From the NCBI RefSeq assembly GCF_036174265.1, contig NZ_CP108055.1, positions 8,494,001 through 8,558,000 on the forward strand: a DNA stretch of 64,000 bases. Reading direction: 5' to 3'. Both the position numbers and the translations under genes were made by a program. Numbering within the stretch: position 1 is the stretch's first letter; each line of letters starts with the position of its first letter. Shown here in pieces: positions 36,501 through 43,947 of the stretch. The notes under the pieces were generated by a model that did not search any database, was not told the origin of the DNA, and was given only the letters and a program-made list of their open reading frames with translations. The DNA comes from Streptomyces sp. NBC_00285. Its GTDB lineage: Bacteria; Actinomycetota; Actinomycetes; Streptomycetales; Streptomycetaceae.

Positions 36501-36779
36501 CACGTACTTCTCGACCGTGGCGGAGTCGGCGTCGAGCCGCTTCCCCGCCGTGGGCGCAGTCCGCTGCAGTCGGGGCAGCCCGCCCTCGTACGCGGCGACG
36601 GGTGGGTCGGCGAGCTTGACGATGTAGGTGTCGTCGCCGTAACTGCCTTTGCCGCCAGTGGAGTTGGTGTCGGAAGCGGTGGAGGTGGGAGCGATGACCG
36701 CCATGAGGGTCAGGGCTCCGGCGAGGAGGGGCGCGAGAGTGGTGATGGCCGCTCTCGGGCGTATGGGTGTGCGTGTCAC
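33510..36779 (-). CDS. Secreted S8 (subtilisin-like) serine peptidase with PA domain
   Basis: A precursor of about 1,089 aa. It has a signal peptide, then an inhibitor-I9-like propeptide (YIVKLADPPVAAYEG...FSGFAAELT). An unusual Ser/Thr/Pro/Gly-rich linker precedes the split S8 catalytic domain: Asp in GIVDTGFDPSNP, His in SSHGTHTGS, Ser in DGTSMASPH. A PA domain (GKIIVCDRGG) is inserted as in cucumisin-type enzymes. Fn3-like and PPC-like C-terminal domains follow. GTG 36779 is chosen at the signal peptide; the frame is open to 36839. A 3' relic of a paralogue lies just upstream. Confidence 0.92.
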   Translation of the reverse strand: MTRTPIRPRAAITTLAPLLAGALTLMAVIAPTSTASDTNSTGGKGSYGDDTYIVKLADPPVAAYEGGLPRLQRTAPTAGKRLDADSATVEKYVAHLDDRRERVLDAVPGVETLYDYSYTFSGFAAELTGRQAAKLASTPGVVSVTRNTVAQLTSTGPDDGQRADGRAETYIRTVADGQDGTEGKVTAFAAQQPTPSGGVSGPQGQGLSGARGTARSALTGPAEVRTPHTPGSQAPRTARHAQFPDTPRLLGLSGAKGLWAKAGGPEHAGEGVIVGIVDTGFDPSNPMFAALPNPRPDAGAIARKWHGDCDPGDDPTHKVTCNNKVIGAQWFGAGVPADREDAPSPLDTSSHGTHTGSTAAGNHGVAASVPGSNAEGRLSGVAPAARLAFYKACWPGFGCPTVDLTAAIDRAVADGVDVINFSITGTLTEQPDMEAMFNAAKAGVFVAAAANNGGPDSVHHTGPWVTTVAASSHDTQYTTSLVLGDGRRYTRVGLNPGAGSAPLVEAAAVRKDGSDAGRAALCAPGTLDPAQAKGKIIVCDRGGAGIWEDDKSDEVLAVGGKGLVLTDTPAYDEFLPPYVFSVPLIQLDLDDAKAVHAYASQAGATARFTPTQSSHRATREIASFSSSGPDHFSDGDLLKPDIASFGQTIPAGVVPGSTSYYPGRFSFSDGTSMASPHIAGLAALLRQLHSDWSPMEIKSALMTTATPTDENGDPIGRELADSASPLDYGAGLPRVTRATDPGLVYDSTSADWTAYLCAIGQKPTTEDGTDACATATKTDPSDLNYPSIAVGDLLAGQTVTRTVTNVSARTATYRANLQTPPGFRAEVTPKRLTVTPGASASYKVTFERTSAAHNAWSFGSLTWSDAHSHHEVTSPVALRSVALSAPKEAVVTGGDSATLRPAVDWNGELTAKASLYTGEKTTGTLTGTDQADFTMSQGTNDAVVKHHVHVPAGTPFTRFAITSADHVPGSNLDLYAFDTNGNHIGDWAGPGSDEHVDLPPVDYDVYVRQSELPTGTTSQQYTVRSWKVGQGTPAVTPTVTPSEQNASAGDRPDVTVSWPDAKRGQQYVGAVEYGDGSTTLGHTALTATP

Positions 36780-36879
36780 TTGTGATCCATATCGATCGGG
36801 TGCCGCGGAAGAGCCGGGCGCCAGGTGTCCGGGCGCCATCCGCCTCTGCGGCTGTGGGGGTGTGCGGGGGCTACGGTGG

Positions 36880-37110
36880 GACTGTCGAAACCGTGCGCCC
36901 GAGGGGGCTCGAACCGTCGCCGTGTTCGACGAGGCAGAGGTACCGCGTGGCCTGGAAAGCAGGCCAGATCACTTTGAGTCAGAGCCCTCGCCCGCGGCCA
37001 CCGCCGGGGTGACAGTGGTGGGGGTGTCGGGTTCGCCCTGGCCGAGATTCCGGCTCCAGAGCATGTACTGCGAGGTCTCCCCGGCCGGGCGGTGGCGCAC
37101 CCTTGCGTGG
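36880..37110 (-). pseudogene. C-terminal relic of a second S8 peptidase
   Basis: The minus strand encodes SQYMLWSRNLGQGEPDTP and TVTPAVAAGE, then a stop and frameshift, then YLCLVEHGDGSSPLGRT. This parallels the end of the neighbouring intact peptidase (SQQYTVRSWKVGQGTPAVTP, YVGAVEYGDGSTTLGHT). It is the 3' tip of a tandem paralogue whose body is gone. Confidence 0.75.
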
Positions 37111-37439
37111 ATCCCGCGGGTCCAACACCTCGGTCAGCCGCGCCGGCAGGCCCGGGATCTCCTCGGAAACGACGTCGGAACACTCACGGAGTTGGCCAAG
37201 GGCAATCGGGATCAGCGATGACGCATCGGCAGGCACGGTCACTGTCACACTCCGGCCCCGCTGAACTGACAGATCGCCACGAACTGGGGGCGTAACGCGA
37301 CAACGCCAAAGCCTTGACGCCGAAGAAGCTCATCGAGTGCCTGCAACCAGCAAGCTGACTCCGTCAGAGCCAGAGCACATCACAGCCTTCGCCAGCCCCG
37401 GAGCGGTTCAACGGGCGAGAGCGTCGGGCAGCGCTTCAC
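37111..37439. other. Intergenic, no supported gene
   Basis: About 330 bp with locally lower GC than the surroundings. Minus-strand frames near 37,100-37,240 may be further peptidase debris, but no motif is recognisable. Confidence 0.4.
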
Positions 37440-37892
37440 CTATGTGGTGTGGTCCTCAACGGCCTGGATGAGCGCGCCGTCGGGGTCGTAGAACAGGAAG
37501 GATCGGATTCCGGGCAAGGGGGACCGGACGTAGTCGGTCTGAACCTCGATACCAGCGGCCTCGACGCGCTTAAAAAGGTCATCGATGTCGGACACTTTGA
37601 GCCCCAGCTCCGTGATGCCGGTCGCGCCGTAGCGCAGGTACTCGTCCGGAGCCTTGGTGGTGAACGGGTTGGCCGCCTGTTGCAGTTCCAGCGTCGCGCC
37701 GGAGTCGTCGGAGACGAGCACGATCCGGGTCGCCGCGCTCTTCACGCCGAGGATGTCGTCGAGCGTCGAGGTGTCGAACCACTCGCCCGGCTGTGTGACG
37801 TCGTACAGCGTGTTCTTGAATCCCAGGAGGTCCTGGTAGAAGGGCAGCGATCGCTCCAGGTCGCTCACCATGCAGATGTGATGGAAGGGCAC
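37440..37892 (-). CDS. VOC-family (glyoxalase/dioxygenase fold) protein
   Basis: A 150-aa protein with two beta-alpha-beta-beta-beta modules. The N-terminal FHHICMVSDLERSLPFYQDL carries a potential metal-ligand His, and the C-terminal SFLFYDPDGALIQAVE carries a Glu/Asp. The GTG start at 37892 follows a strong AGAGGAGAATC site. A MerR-type promoter (38005-38036) faces it about 105 bp upstream, linking it to the quinone oxidoreductase and SDR in the same putative regulon. The substrate is unknown; glutathione-S-transferase-like or dioxygenase activity cannot be told apart. Confidence 0.85.
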   Translation of the reverse strand: MPFHHICMVSDLERSLPFYQDLLGFKNTLYDVTQPGEWFDTSTLDDILGVKSAATRIVLVSDDSGATLELQQAANPFTTKAPDEYLRYGATGITELGLKVSDIDDLFKRVEAAGIEVQTDYVRSPLPGIRSFLFYDPDGALIQAVEDHTT

Positions 37893-38004
37893 GATTCTCC
37901 TCTGTGGGGTGAGGGAGGGGTAGCCGCGGGCACATTGGCCAGGTGGCAGTGACCCAGACCCGTCGACGGCCAACTACCGGCGCTGTTCTGTAACTTCAGC
38001 CGCA

Positions 38005-38036
38005 ACGCTAGAACCTGACGCTAGTGTCAGGTGCAA
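38005..38036 (-). promoter_or_regulatory. MerR-type promoter, site 2
   Basis: Read leftwards: -35 TTGCAC (38036-38031), 20-bp spacer containing the perfect-arm palindrome ACCTGAC/GTCAGGT (38013-38032 on the plus strand), -10 TAGCGT (38010-38005). Same geometry and hexamers as site 1 and site 4. It drives the VOC gene. Confidence 0.75.
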
Positions 38037-38399
38037 GTCTTTCGGGTGAGACCCCCGCGAGGCGATGGACAGGGACGGCGGTCGGCTCGGCAAAGGATCG
38101 CCCGCCACTGAGGTGAGAAGGTCCGTCAGAACCGCCGATCTGTGACGGTCTGCAACTGACGGACCGGTCAGTGGAGTTGTGCGGACGGCCGGAAGGAACG
38201 GAGCGCCGCGAGCCGAAATTGCGACTCGAGTTGGTGGCGTTGACTCGTTGGTTGGTGATGTTGGCGGTGTGGGGCGGAGCCGGGGTTGCGTCGCCGGGCC
38301 AGGGTTCCGAAGCCGGCGCAAGGACGCCGACTCTTCGGCCCGCGCCGGGTGGTGCGCCGTGGCTCCCACGGTGGAGATGATCGGGAAGGTCACGCGGAG

Positions 38400-38676
38400 T
38401 CGTTGCCACGGGCTGGTGGCCGATTCTCTGGACCTGGTGGAGGAGGACGCCCGCTGTCGGCAGGACCAGGAGCCGGCCGGTGGCCACGGGCTGCGGCAGC
38501 CCGGCAGCCCGGCAGGCACCTTGCAGTAACCGCGGCACATCGACGCCCCCTGCCGCAGCTGCTTCGGCAGCAGCGGCGAGGCCGTCCGCCACCACCAGCG
38601 TCCGGTCCGCGTCGTGCCCCGCGCCGACAGCTGGTCGTGCCATGCGCTCGGGCAGCAGGTCGGGGACGATCGTCAT
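38400..38676 (-). pseudogene. Possible truncated gene coupled to the upstream SDR
   Basis: An ATG at 38676 overlaps the SDR stop (ATGA) and opens a frame beginning MTIVPDLLPERMARPAVGAG, then DADRTLVVADGLAAAAEAAA, with plausible codon use for about 90 codons. After that the composition degrades and no domain is seen. It may be the start of a lost adenylate-forming enzyme or another operon partner; the family is not recognised with confidence. From 38,037 to 38,400 nothing else is supported. Confidence 0.35.
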
Positions 38677-39446
38677 TCGCGCAGAAGTGCGCCGCCGTTG
38701 ATCGACCAGACCTGGCCGTTGATCCACTCCGCGTCGTCGGAGAGCAGGAACGCCACCACTCCGGCCAGGTCGCCGGGCCGGCCGAACCGGGGGCTGGGGA
38801 TGGTCATTCGCGCGAATTCCAGCGCCTGAGGGGTCAGGGCCATCTTCTCCGCGGACTCGGTCATCACCACCCCGGGCGACACGCAGTTGCAGCGGATGCC
38901 CTCCTTGCCCCAGCGGGAGGCGACATGGCGGGTGAGCGCGTTGATCCCGGCCTTGCTGGTCTGGTACGCCGCGCGTTGGTGGTCGCCCACGTGCGCGGAC
39001 GCCGAGGAGGTGTTGACGATCGCTCCACCGCCCTTTGCCAGCAGCAGGGGAAGGGCCGCGCGGCAGGTGAGCGCGAAGCCGATCAGGTTCACCTCGAGGG
39101 TGCGCCGCCATACGGCCGGGTCCATGTCCAGCAGGTCGCCGTCCCGGCCCAGCACGTCCGCCGAGGCGTCGGCGGCGACGTTGTAGAGCCCGTCGACTCC
39201 GCCGAGCTGGTCGACGGTGGTGTCGAACAGGGCGCGTACCGACCGCTCGTCGGCGAGGTCGAACTCGACGGCGAGGGCGGCTCCGCCGACGTCGCTGATG
39301 CGCTTGGCGGTGGCCTGCGCCGCGTCCACGTCGATGTCGCCGATCACGACCGTGGCGCCCTCGGCGGCGAGGCGCTCGGCGGTGCCCGCGCCTATCCCGT
39401 TACCGCCTCCGGCGATGACGATGCGCTGTCCGGTGAGTCCCCTCAT
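38673..39446 (-). CDS. SDR-family oxidoreductase
   Basis: A 257-aa classical SDR with IAGGGNGIGAGTAERLA cofactor loop, NVAADA in place of NNAG, catalytic Ser region NTSSASAHVGD, YQTSK active site, and C-terminal INGGALLRE. The ATG at 39446 has CAGGAG upstream. It is divergent from a TetR regulator with an inverted repeat between them, so it is probably repressed by it. The substrate is unknown. Confidence 0.9.
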   Translation of the reverse strand: MRGLTGQRIVIAGGGNGIGAGTAERLAAEGATVVIGDIDVDAAQATAKRISDVGGAALAVEFDLADERSVRALFDTTVDQLGGVDGLYNVAADASADVLGRDGDLLDMDPAVWRRTLEVNLIGFALTCRAALPLLLAKGGGAIVNTSSASAHVGDHQRAAYQTSKAGINALTRHVASRWGKEGIRCNCVSPGVVMTESAEKMALTPQALEFARMTIPSPRFGRPGDLAGVVAFLLSDDAEWINGQVWSINGGALLRE

Positions 39447-39580
39447 GGCATGGCTCCTGTTCCTGACTGATGCGGAGTGACCGGGTTCTTGGGTGGGGTG
39501 GCGTGCTGGCACGCACGACCGGCGGCTCCTTGCACGGTTCACGTCGGCCGGACAGCGCCACCACCTCCATGAAGCACGTT

Positions 39581-39616
39581 AACCGACAGTCGTAGGAAAA
39601 CCAACAGACGTCGGTT
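39581..39616. promoter_or_regulatory. Putative operator of the divergent TetR
   Basis: AACCGAC (39581-39587) and GTCGGTT (39610-39616) form an inverted repeat with a 22-bp spacer; flanking AGTCGT and ACAGAC extend it imperfectly. It lies 17 bp ahead of the TetR ATG and overlaps the likely promoters of both genes. Confidence 0.55.
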
Positions 39617-39632
39617 AGGTATCGTGTCAGCC

Positions 39633-40262
39633 ATGACCACGACCCGACAGAACCCGCCGGTAGCCGACCGGCGCGTACGTCGCACTCACGCGGCCCTGCA
39701 GGGCGCGCTGATCAAGCTCGTCGAGGAGCAGGAGCTGGGGCAGATCAGCGTCGCGGACGTGGCCGAACAGGCCGGTGTGAACCGCACGACCTTTTACGAC
39801 CACTACCGGGACGTGCACGAACTGGCCGAGGCCGCCTGTACCTCGACGATCGACACCCTGATCGAGTCACTCCCCGTCCTCGACCCCTCACCGGCGGACC
39901 CGGACGCGGAACCCGCCCGGTCACTCGTCGCGTTCTTCGAGAACCTCGCCGAGCATGCCGGCCTCTACCGCAGCCTCCTGGGGCCGCAGGGCAGCGCCCG
40001 CGTCATCGACCACATCCGCAGCCGCATGACCGCCAGCGTCCATGTCACCGTGCGCCTGAACGCCGGCGCCGCGCCGGACAGTGCCTCGTCGGCCGACATC
40101 CCTCACGACGTACCCGCCGCGTTCATCGCCGGCGCACTCCTCGGCGTGGCCACCGACTGGCTCCAACGCGACAGCCCCCGCACACCGACCGAGATGGCCG
40201 AACTGACCTGGCCACTTCTTGTCGCCCACTACCCCGCCGACACACAGCACGCCAGAACATGA
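39633..40262 (+). CDS. TetR-family regulator
   Basis: A 209-aa protein with N-terminal HTH (RRTHAALQGALIKLVEEQEL, SVADVAEQAGVNRTTFYDHY) and a variable C-terminal ligand domain. It is divergent from the SDR gene and likely controls it through the AACCGAC inverted repeat. No ligand can be predicted. ATG 39633 is used; a GTG three codons upstream is also in frame. Confidence 0.88.
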   Translation: MTTTRQNPPVADRRVRRTHAALQGALIKLVEEQELGQISVADVAEQAGVNRTTFYDHYRDVHELAEAACTSTIDTLIESLPVLDPSPADPDAEPARSLVAFFENLAEHAGLYRSLLGPQGSARVIDHIRSRMTASVHVTVRLNAGAAPDSASSADIPHDVPAAFIAGALLGVATDWLQRDSPRTPTEMAELTWPLLVAHYPADTQHART

Positions 40263-40465
40263 GGTGATCCTCCGGCTCACGAGTCTCGGGGCTCGGCCTG
40301 CCCGGTCAAGCGCCCCACCGTGCGCGCGTGGTCGGCGCGTACGCTGGCCGCTCGGTCGATGATCATGGCCTGGGCGCTCCCGCCGTCCGACAACCGAGTG
40401 GCCGGTGGCCCGGGTTCACCGGTGTGGGCAGCCGACCGGATGGCAGGGGAAGGAAGCGGTGTCGG

Positions 40466-41068
40466 ATGGGCGAAGATGCTCTGCGCTGGAGCCGGTACCG
40501 CGGCATGCCGTGGAAGAACGGCGGCGGTGTGACCCGGGAGGTCGCGTCGGGCGCCGTGCAGGCGCCCCTGGCCTCGGTGGAGAGCACGGACGGCTTCGAC
40601 TGGCGGGTGAGTGTCGCGGACGTGGACGCGGGAGGCTCCTTCTCCGCCTTTCCCGGGATCGACCGTGTGATCACCCCCGTCGAGGGCGAGGGCATGGTGC
40701 TGACGGTGGACGGGACAGCGCATCCGGTCTGGCCGCTGAGCCCCTTCGCCTTCTCCGGCGACGCGGCGACGGACTGTCGGCTGGAGGCGGGCGCGGTCCG
40801 CAACCTGAATGTGATGACCCGCAGGAGCCGTGCGACGGCACAGGTGCGGATCATCACCGTCGCCGCCGCACGGGTGACGGAGTTGGCCTGCGCCGCGGGC
40901 GAGACCCTGCTCGTCATGGCCGTCACCGAGGGGATCACCATCGACGGACCTGACGGCCAAGAGATCACGCTCGGCCGTCTCGACTGCGTGCGCCACGAAG
41001 GCCCGGCGGCGCTGACGCTACGGGGCGACGGCGTGGTGGCCGGGATCACGATCACCGCGGTGCGCTGA
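40466..41068 (+). CDS. HutD-family cupin-like protein
   Basis: A 200-aa protein with the HutD signature near the N-terminus (MPWKNGGGVTREVASG), FDWRVSVADVDAGGSFSAFPGIDRV, and the MTRRSRATAQV segment. HutD proteins accompany histidine-utilisation genes and may limit that pathway, but no hut gene is in the window. GGAAGGAAG precedes ATG 40466 at a slightly long distance. Confidence 0.87.
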   Translation: MGEDALRWSRYRGMPWKNGGGVTREVASGAVQAPLASVESTDGFDWRVSVADVDAGGSFSAFPGIDRVITPVEGEGMVLTVDGTAHPVWPLSPFAFSGDAATDCRLEAGAVRNLNVMTRRSRATAQVRIITVAAARVTELACAAGETLLVMAVTEGITIDGPDGQEITLGRLDCVRHEGPAALTLRGDGVVAGITITAVR

Positions 41069-41129
41069 AAGCGGGAAACCAGCGGCCACCCGGTCGTCTC
41101 GGTGGCGGTAGCGGCGATGCGCTGACCCT

Positions 41130-41300
41130 GTGCGACCTGCGGTGACTGTGTCATCTGCATGGTCGCCGCGATGTCACCGGTGCCGCGGAACCGGATCCGA
41201 TCTGGGCATTGACGAAGTGCAGAGCAAGGGGCAGTGCCTCGTTCTTGTCCATGCGAACGCCGAGCCGCCGCTCGATGATGCCCAGAGCGGCCTGAGGTCA
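41130..41300 (-). pseudogene. BglG-type antiterminator PRD relic
   Basis: The minus strand encodes ALGIIERRLGVRMDKNEALP followed by LALHFVNAQIG, a good match to the PTS-regulation domain core (ALxIIExxLG...DEAxxxALHxVNAQ). The frame then shifts to DIAATMQMTQ. No RNA-binding domain or neighbouring PTS gene remains. Confidence 0.6.
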
Positions 41301-41315
41301 CGGTGAGGTCCGTCG

Positions 41316-41364
41316 CTGAACCGGCCTGCCGCACACCACCTTGTGGGTGGGCAGGCCGGTTCAG
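41316..41364 (-). terminator. Hairpin overlapping the MerR stop codon
   Basis: The 15-bp arms 41316-41330 and 41350-41364 are perfectly complementary, with an inner CACACCAC/GTGGGTG pairing. The stop codon of the MerR gene (41361-41363) sits inside the stem. Confidence 0.75.
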
Positions 41365-41756
41365 GCGGTACTGGCGGCGGCGCCGCGTACGGGGTGGCTG
41401 TGGTGCGGGTGGCTCGGGTCCGTCGCCACCGCGATGATCTCGTCGAGGCGGGCGCGCACTGCCGTCAGGTCGCCGATCTGGCGGTCGATGCGGGCCCGTT
41501 CGGTGATGAGGCTGTCGGTGAAACCGATGGGCGAGGGGCCCTCGTTCATGCACCGCGGCAGGACCTCGCGGACGAGCCTGCTCGCCAGGCCGGCGGCGTA
41601 CAGCTGCTGGATCATCCTGACCCGGGCGACCGCGCCCTCCGGGTACTGCCGCTGCCCGCCGCCGGTACGGGTGGCGCCGAGCAGCCCCTGCTCCTCGTAG
41701 TACCGCAGTGCCCGGACGCTGACCCCCGCCTGTTCGGCGACCTCTCCGATCCGCAT
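41361..41756 (-). CDS. MerR-family regulator with His-rich tail
   Basis: A 131-aa protein with the MerR winged helix (MRIGEVAEQAGVSVRALRYY, then EEQGLLGATRTGGGQRQYPE) and a dimerisation coiled coil (ITERARIDRQIGDLTAVRAR). The short C-terminus contains DPSHPHHSHPVRG, four closely spaced His. There is one Cys (PRCMNEG), so it is not SoxR-like. AAGGAGGA gives a strong ribosome site for ATG 41756. It is the only intact MerR in the window and probably acts on the four related promoters described here, including one directly upstream. A relic paralogue is at 32.7 kb. Confidence 0.9.
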   Translation of the reverse strand: MRIGEVAEQAGVSVRALRYYEEQGLLGATRTGGGQRQYPEGAVARVRMIQQLYAAGLASRLVREVLPRCMNEGPSPIGFTDSLITERARIDRQIGDLTAVRARLDEIIAVATDPSHPHHSHPVRGAAASTA

Positions 41757-41783
41757 CGCTCCTCCTTGCCGGTCCAATGTCAT

Positions 41784-41822
41784 GTCAGAGGTGCCTCTGA
41801 CGTCAGTGGGAGGTTTCAGCGT
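41784..41822 (+). promoter_or_regulatory. MerR-type operator, site 3 (orphan, rightward)
   Basis: A perfect palindrome GTCAGAGG-TG-CCTCTGAC (41784-41801) overlaps CTGACGTCAG (41797-41806). The following GAGGTTTCAGCGTAGC aligns with the -10 side of site 4. In this orientation it points away from MerR into DNA with no rightward gene, so the original target seems lost; it may now serve autoregulation. Confidence 0.55.
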
Positions 41823-41934
41823 AGCCGATGTCGTCATCACGGGCCTTTCGTCTGGCCCCGGCCGGCCACAACGTGCCGGATCACGGTGAACCAGGTGCAC
41901 ACATGGCGACCTGGCGGTGCCGGGAGGCGAGGGG

Positions 41935-42948
41935 TCAGTGGCGGGGCAGGAGGGTGCGCAGGCGGGCGGTGTGCTCGTCGATGGCCTGGGGGCCGTTGCT
42001 GGTGAGCAGGCGGACGCCTTCCTCCCAGATGACCTTGATGGCGGTCGGGTTGGTGGTCGTCCGTACCTCGTAGCCGGCGTTCCTGAGGGCTTCGTCGATG
42101 AAGTAGCCCATGCGTACCTTCTTGCCGGGGATCTTGAGGTAGCCGTTGCTGAGGACGAAGAGTTCGGCGGATTTGGCGACCGTGGTCACGCTGACGCCGT
42201 TGAAGGCGTGCTGGGTGTCGGTGACGACGGTGCCGTCGGGGCTCACCCGGTACTTGGCCGAGGCCATGGCGACGGGGGCGTGGCAGATCAGCGAGATCAG
42301 CACCTGGTTCTCCCGCGCGGTGTGCAGGAGTTCGCCGAGCCAGGGGTTGTCGACGAAGTCGACCATGGGGGCGTGGCCGCCGGGCATGTGCACGAAGTCG
42401 AACGCGCCCAGGTCGAAGGCGTCCTCGGGGTCGCGGTGTCTGAGCACGAGCTGCTCGATGGACTGGTAGGTGTGCTCCGGAAGGTCCTGCATCGACTTGA
42501 CCAGGTCGTCACGCAGCACCACGACCTCCTTGTCACTGCCCGGCAGCGACTCGGAGACCGGCAGGCGGCCCAGGTAGCGGCGGGCGAGGGCGAGTTCGCT
42601 GTCCCGGCGGGCGACGAGTCCTGGCCGTTTGGCACGGAAGGTGTCGACATCGAAGCGGAACGCCTGCGCCGCGGTGGCCGAGACCGTTGCGGAGCTGAAC
42701 TTGTCCGCGGCGTGCATCGACAGGGCCAGGCCGTTGATCTCCAGCTGCGGGACGAGCCCGCCGGGGGTGGCGAAGGTGAACTCGTACTCGTTGCCGAACT
42801 CCTTGAGGATCTGCGCCAGCTCGACCAGGTAGAACCCGGTCGAGACACCGGGGTGGTCCGCCGGTTCGGTGAGCGGCAGGACAGCGGCCGACGGGACGAC
42901 GATCAGCGCCTTGGGCTTGGACGAGTGGGTGGGGGCGGGGGTGTCCAT
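41935..42948 (-). CDS. DJ-1/PfpI-family protein (class I glutamine amidotransferase fold)
   Basis: A 337-aa protein of the larger Hsp31-like DJ-1 group. It has STGFYLVELAQ near the N-terminus, HMPGGHAPMVDF, and the nucleophile elbow SLICHAPVA with the Cys. Such proteins act as glyoxalase III or protein deglycases against reactive aldehydes. It lies between the MerR gene and a MerR-promoter SDR, consistent with electrophile defence, though no MerR site is directly in front of it. Confidence 0.88.
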   Translation of the reverse strand: MDTPAPTHSSKPKALIVVPSAAVLPLTEPADHPGVSTGFYLVELAQILKEFGNEYEFTFATPGGLVPQLEINGLALSMHAADKFSSATVSATAAQAFRFDVDTFRAKRPGLVARRDSELALARRYLGRLPVSESLPGSDKEVVVLRDDLVKSMQDLPEHTYQSIEQLVLRHRDPEDAFDLGAFDFVHMPGGHAPMVDFVDNPWLGELLHTARENQVLISLICHAPVAMASAKYRVSPDGTVVTDTQHAFNGVSVTTVAKSAELFVLSNGYLKIPGKKVRMGYFIDEALRNAGYEVRTTTNPTAIKVIWEEGVRLLTSNGPQAIDEHTARLRTLLPRH

Positions 42949-43042
42949 GGCATGCCTTCTTTCGGTGTACGAGCAAGGAAGAAACGGACGGGGCGCTTCC
43001 CGGTTACGACGTGTCGCGCCCCGTGGCGCGTGATGGTGGTGG

Positions 43043-43753
43043 TCAGGCGGTGGCTGCGGCCGGTGCGTAGACCGTGGCTGGGTCGAGGGCCAGGTTCGCC
43101 TTGGCCTGCGCGGACATCGGGTCGGCGATGACCTCGGCCTGCTTCGCCTCGACCCCGTCGAGCGCGGCCCTGACGACGTCGGCCGGATCGTTCTTCTCGA
43201 ACGGCAGTCCCTTGGCCAGGTCGGTGTCGGTGGGTCCCAGATACAGGCCGGTGACCAGGGTGTTCTGTGCGGAGAGTTCGAGGCGGACGCTGTTGGTCAG
43301 GCTCCACGCGGCGGCCTTGGCCGCGTGGTAGGCGCCCCAGTGCTCTGACGGGACCCAGGAGGCGACCGACAGGACGTTGACGATGGCCCCGCCGCCACCC
43401 GCCTTCAGGATCGGGGCGAAAGCCCGGATCATGCGCAACGGGCCGTAGTAGGCGGTGTCCATCTCCAGTTCGATCTGCTCCAGGTCGCCGTTGACCAGGC
43501 CGTTGACGGTGTTGATGCCGGCGTTGTTGACCAGCAGCGTCACGTCCGAGGCGACTTCCGCCACGGCGGCGACGGAGGCCGGGTCGGTGATGTCGAGCCG
43601 GAGCACCTCCGCTCCGGGCAGATCGACGCTCTCGGGGTTGCGCGCGGTGGCGTACACCTTGGACGCTCCCCGCTCCAGCAGTTGGGTGGCGAAGTGTCGG
43701 CCGAGGCCGCGGCCCGCACCGGTGACGAGGGCGACAGAGTTGGCGATGTCCAT
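43043..43753 (-). CDS. SDR-family oxidoreductase under MerR-type promoter
   Basis: A 236-aa SDR with TGAGRGLGRHFA, LLVNNAGINTVNG, LSVASW and the active-site YHAAK. The cofactor pattern fits NADP(H). GAAGGA precedes ATG 43753. The MerR-type promoter at 43817-43848 faces it about 60 bp upstream. It is probably a carbonyl or quinone reductase of the detoxification set; the substrate is unknown. The DJ-1 gene lies 94 bp downstream on the same strand and may be co-transcribed. Confidence 0.9.
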   Translation of the reverse strand: MDIANSVALVTGAGRGLGRHFATQLLERGASKVYATARNPESVDLPGAEVLRLDITDPASVAAVAEVASDVTLLVNNAGINTVNGLVNGDLEQIELEMDTAYYGPLRMIRAFAPILKAGGGGAIVNVLSVASWVPSEHWGAYHAAKAAAWSLTNSVRLELSAQNTLVTGLYLGPTDTDLAKGLPFEKNDPADVVRAALDGVEAKQAEVIADPMSAQAKANLALDPATVYAPAAATA

Positions 43754-43816
43754 GGGAGAGGTCCTTCACGTAGGAGTGCGGCGTCGGACGCACCGTGGGC
43801 GGGGTCGACACCAGCT

Positions 43817-43848
43817 ACGCTAAAACCTCTCGCTAACGTCAGGTGCAA
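43817..43848 (-). promoter_or_regulatory. MerR-type promoter, site 4
   Basis: Read leftwards: -35 TTGCAC (43848-43843), 20-bp spacer with CCTGACGTTAGCGAGAGG, -10 TAGCGT (43822-43817). One arm of the dyad has decayed relative to site 2. It drives the SDR gene. Confidence 0.7.
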
Positions 43849-43947
43849 GTCCTTTCAGGGTGGGAGCTCCGCGAGGAGGCGTCGTGGCTCGCCGGCGAGC
43901 TGCTGGCGGCGACTCATGGGTCATGGCACAGACCATGTACGAGGGGA

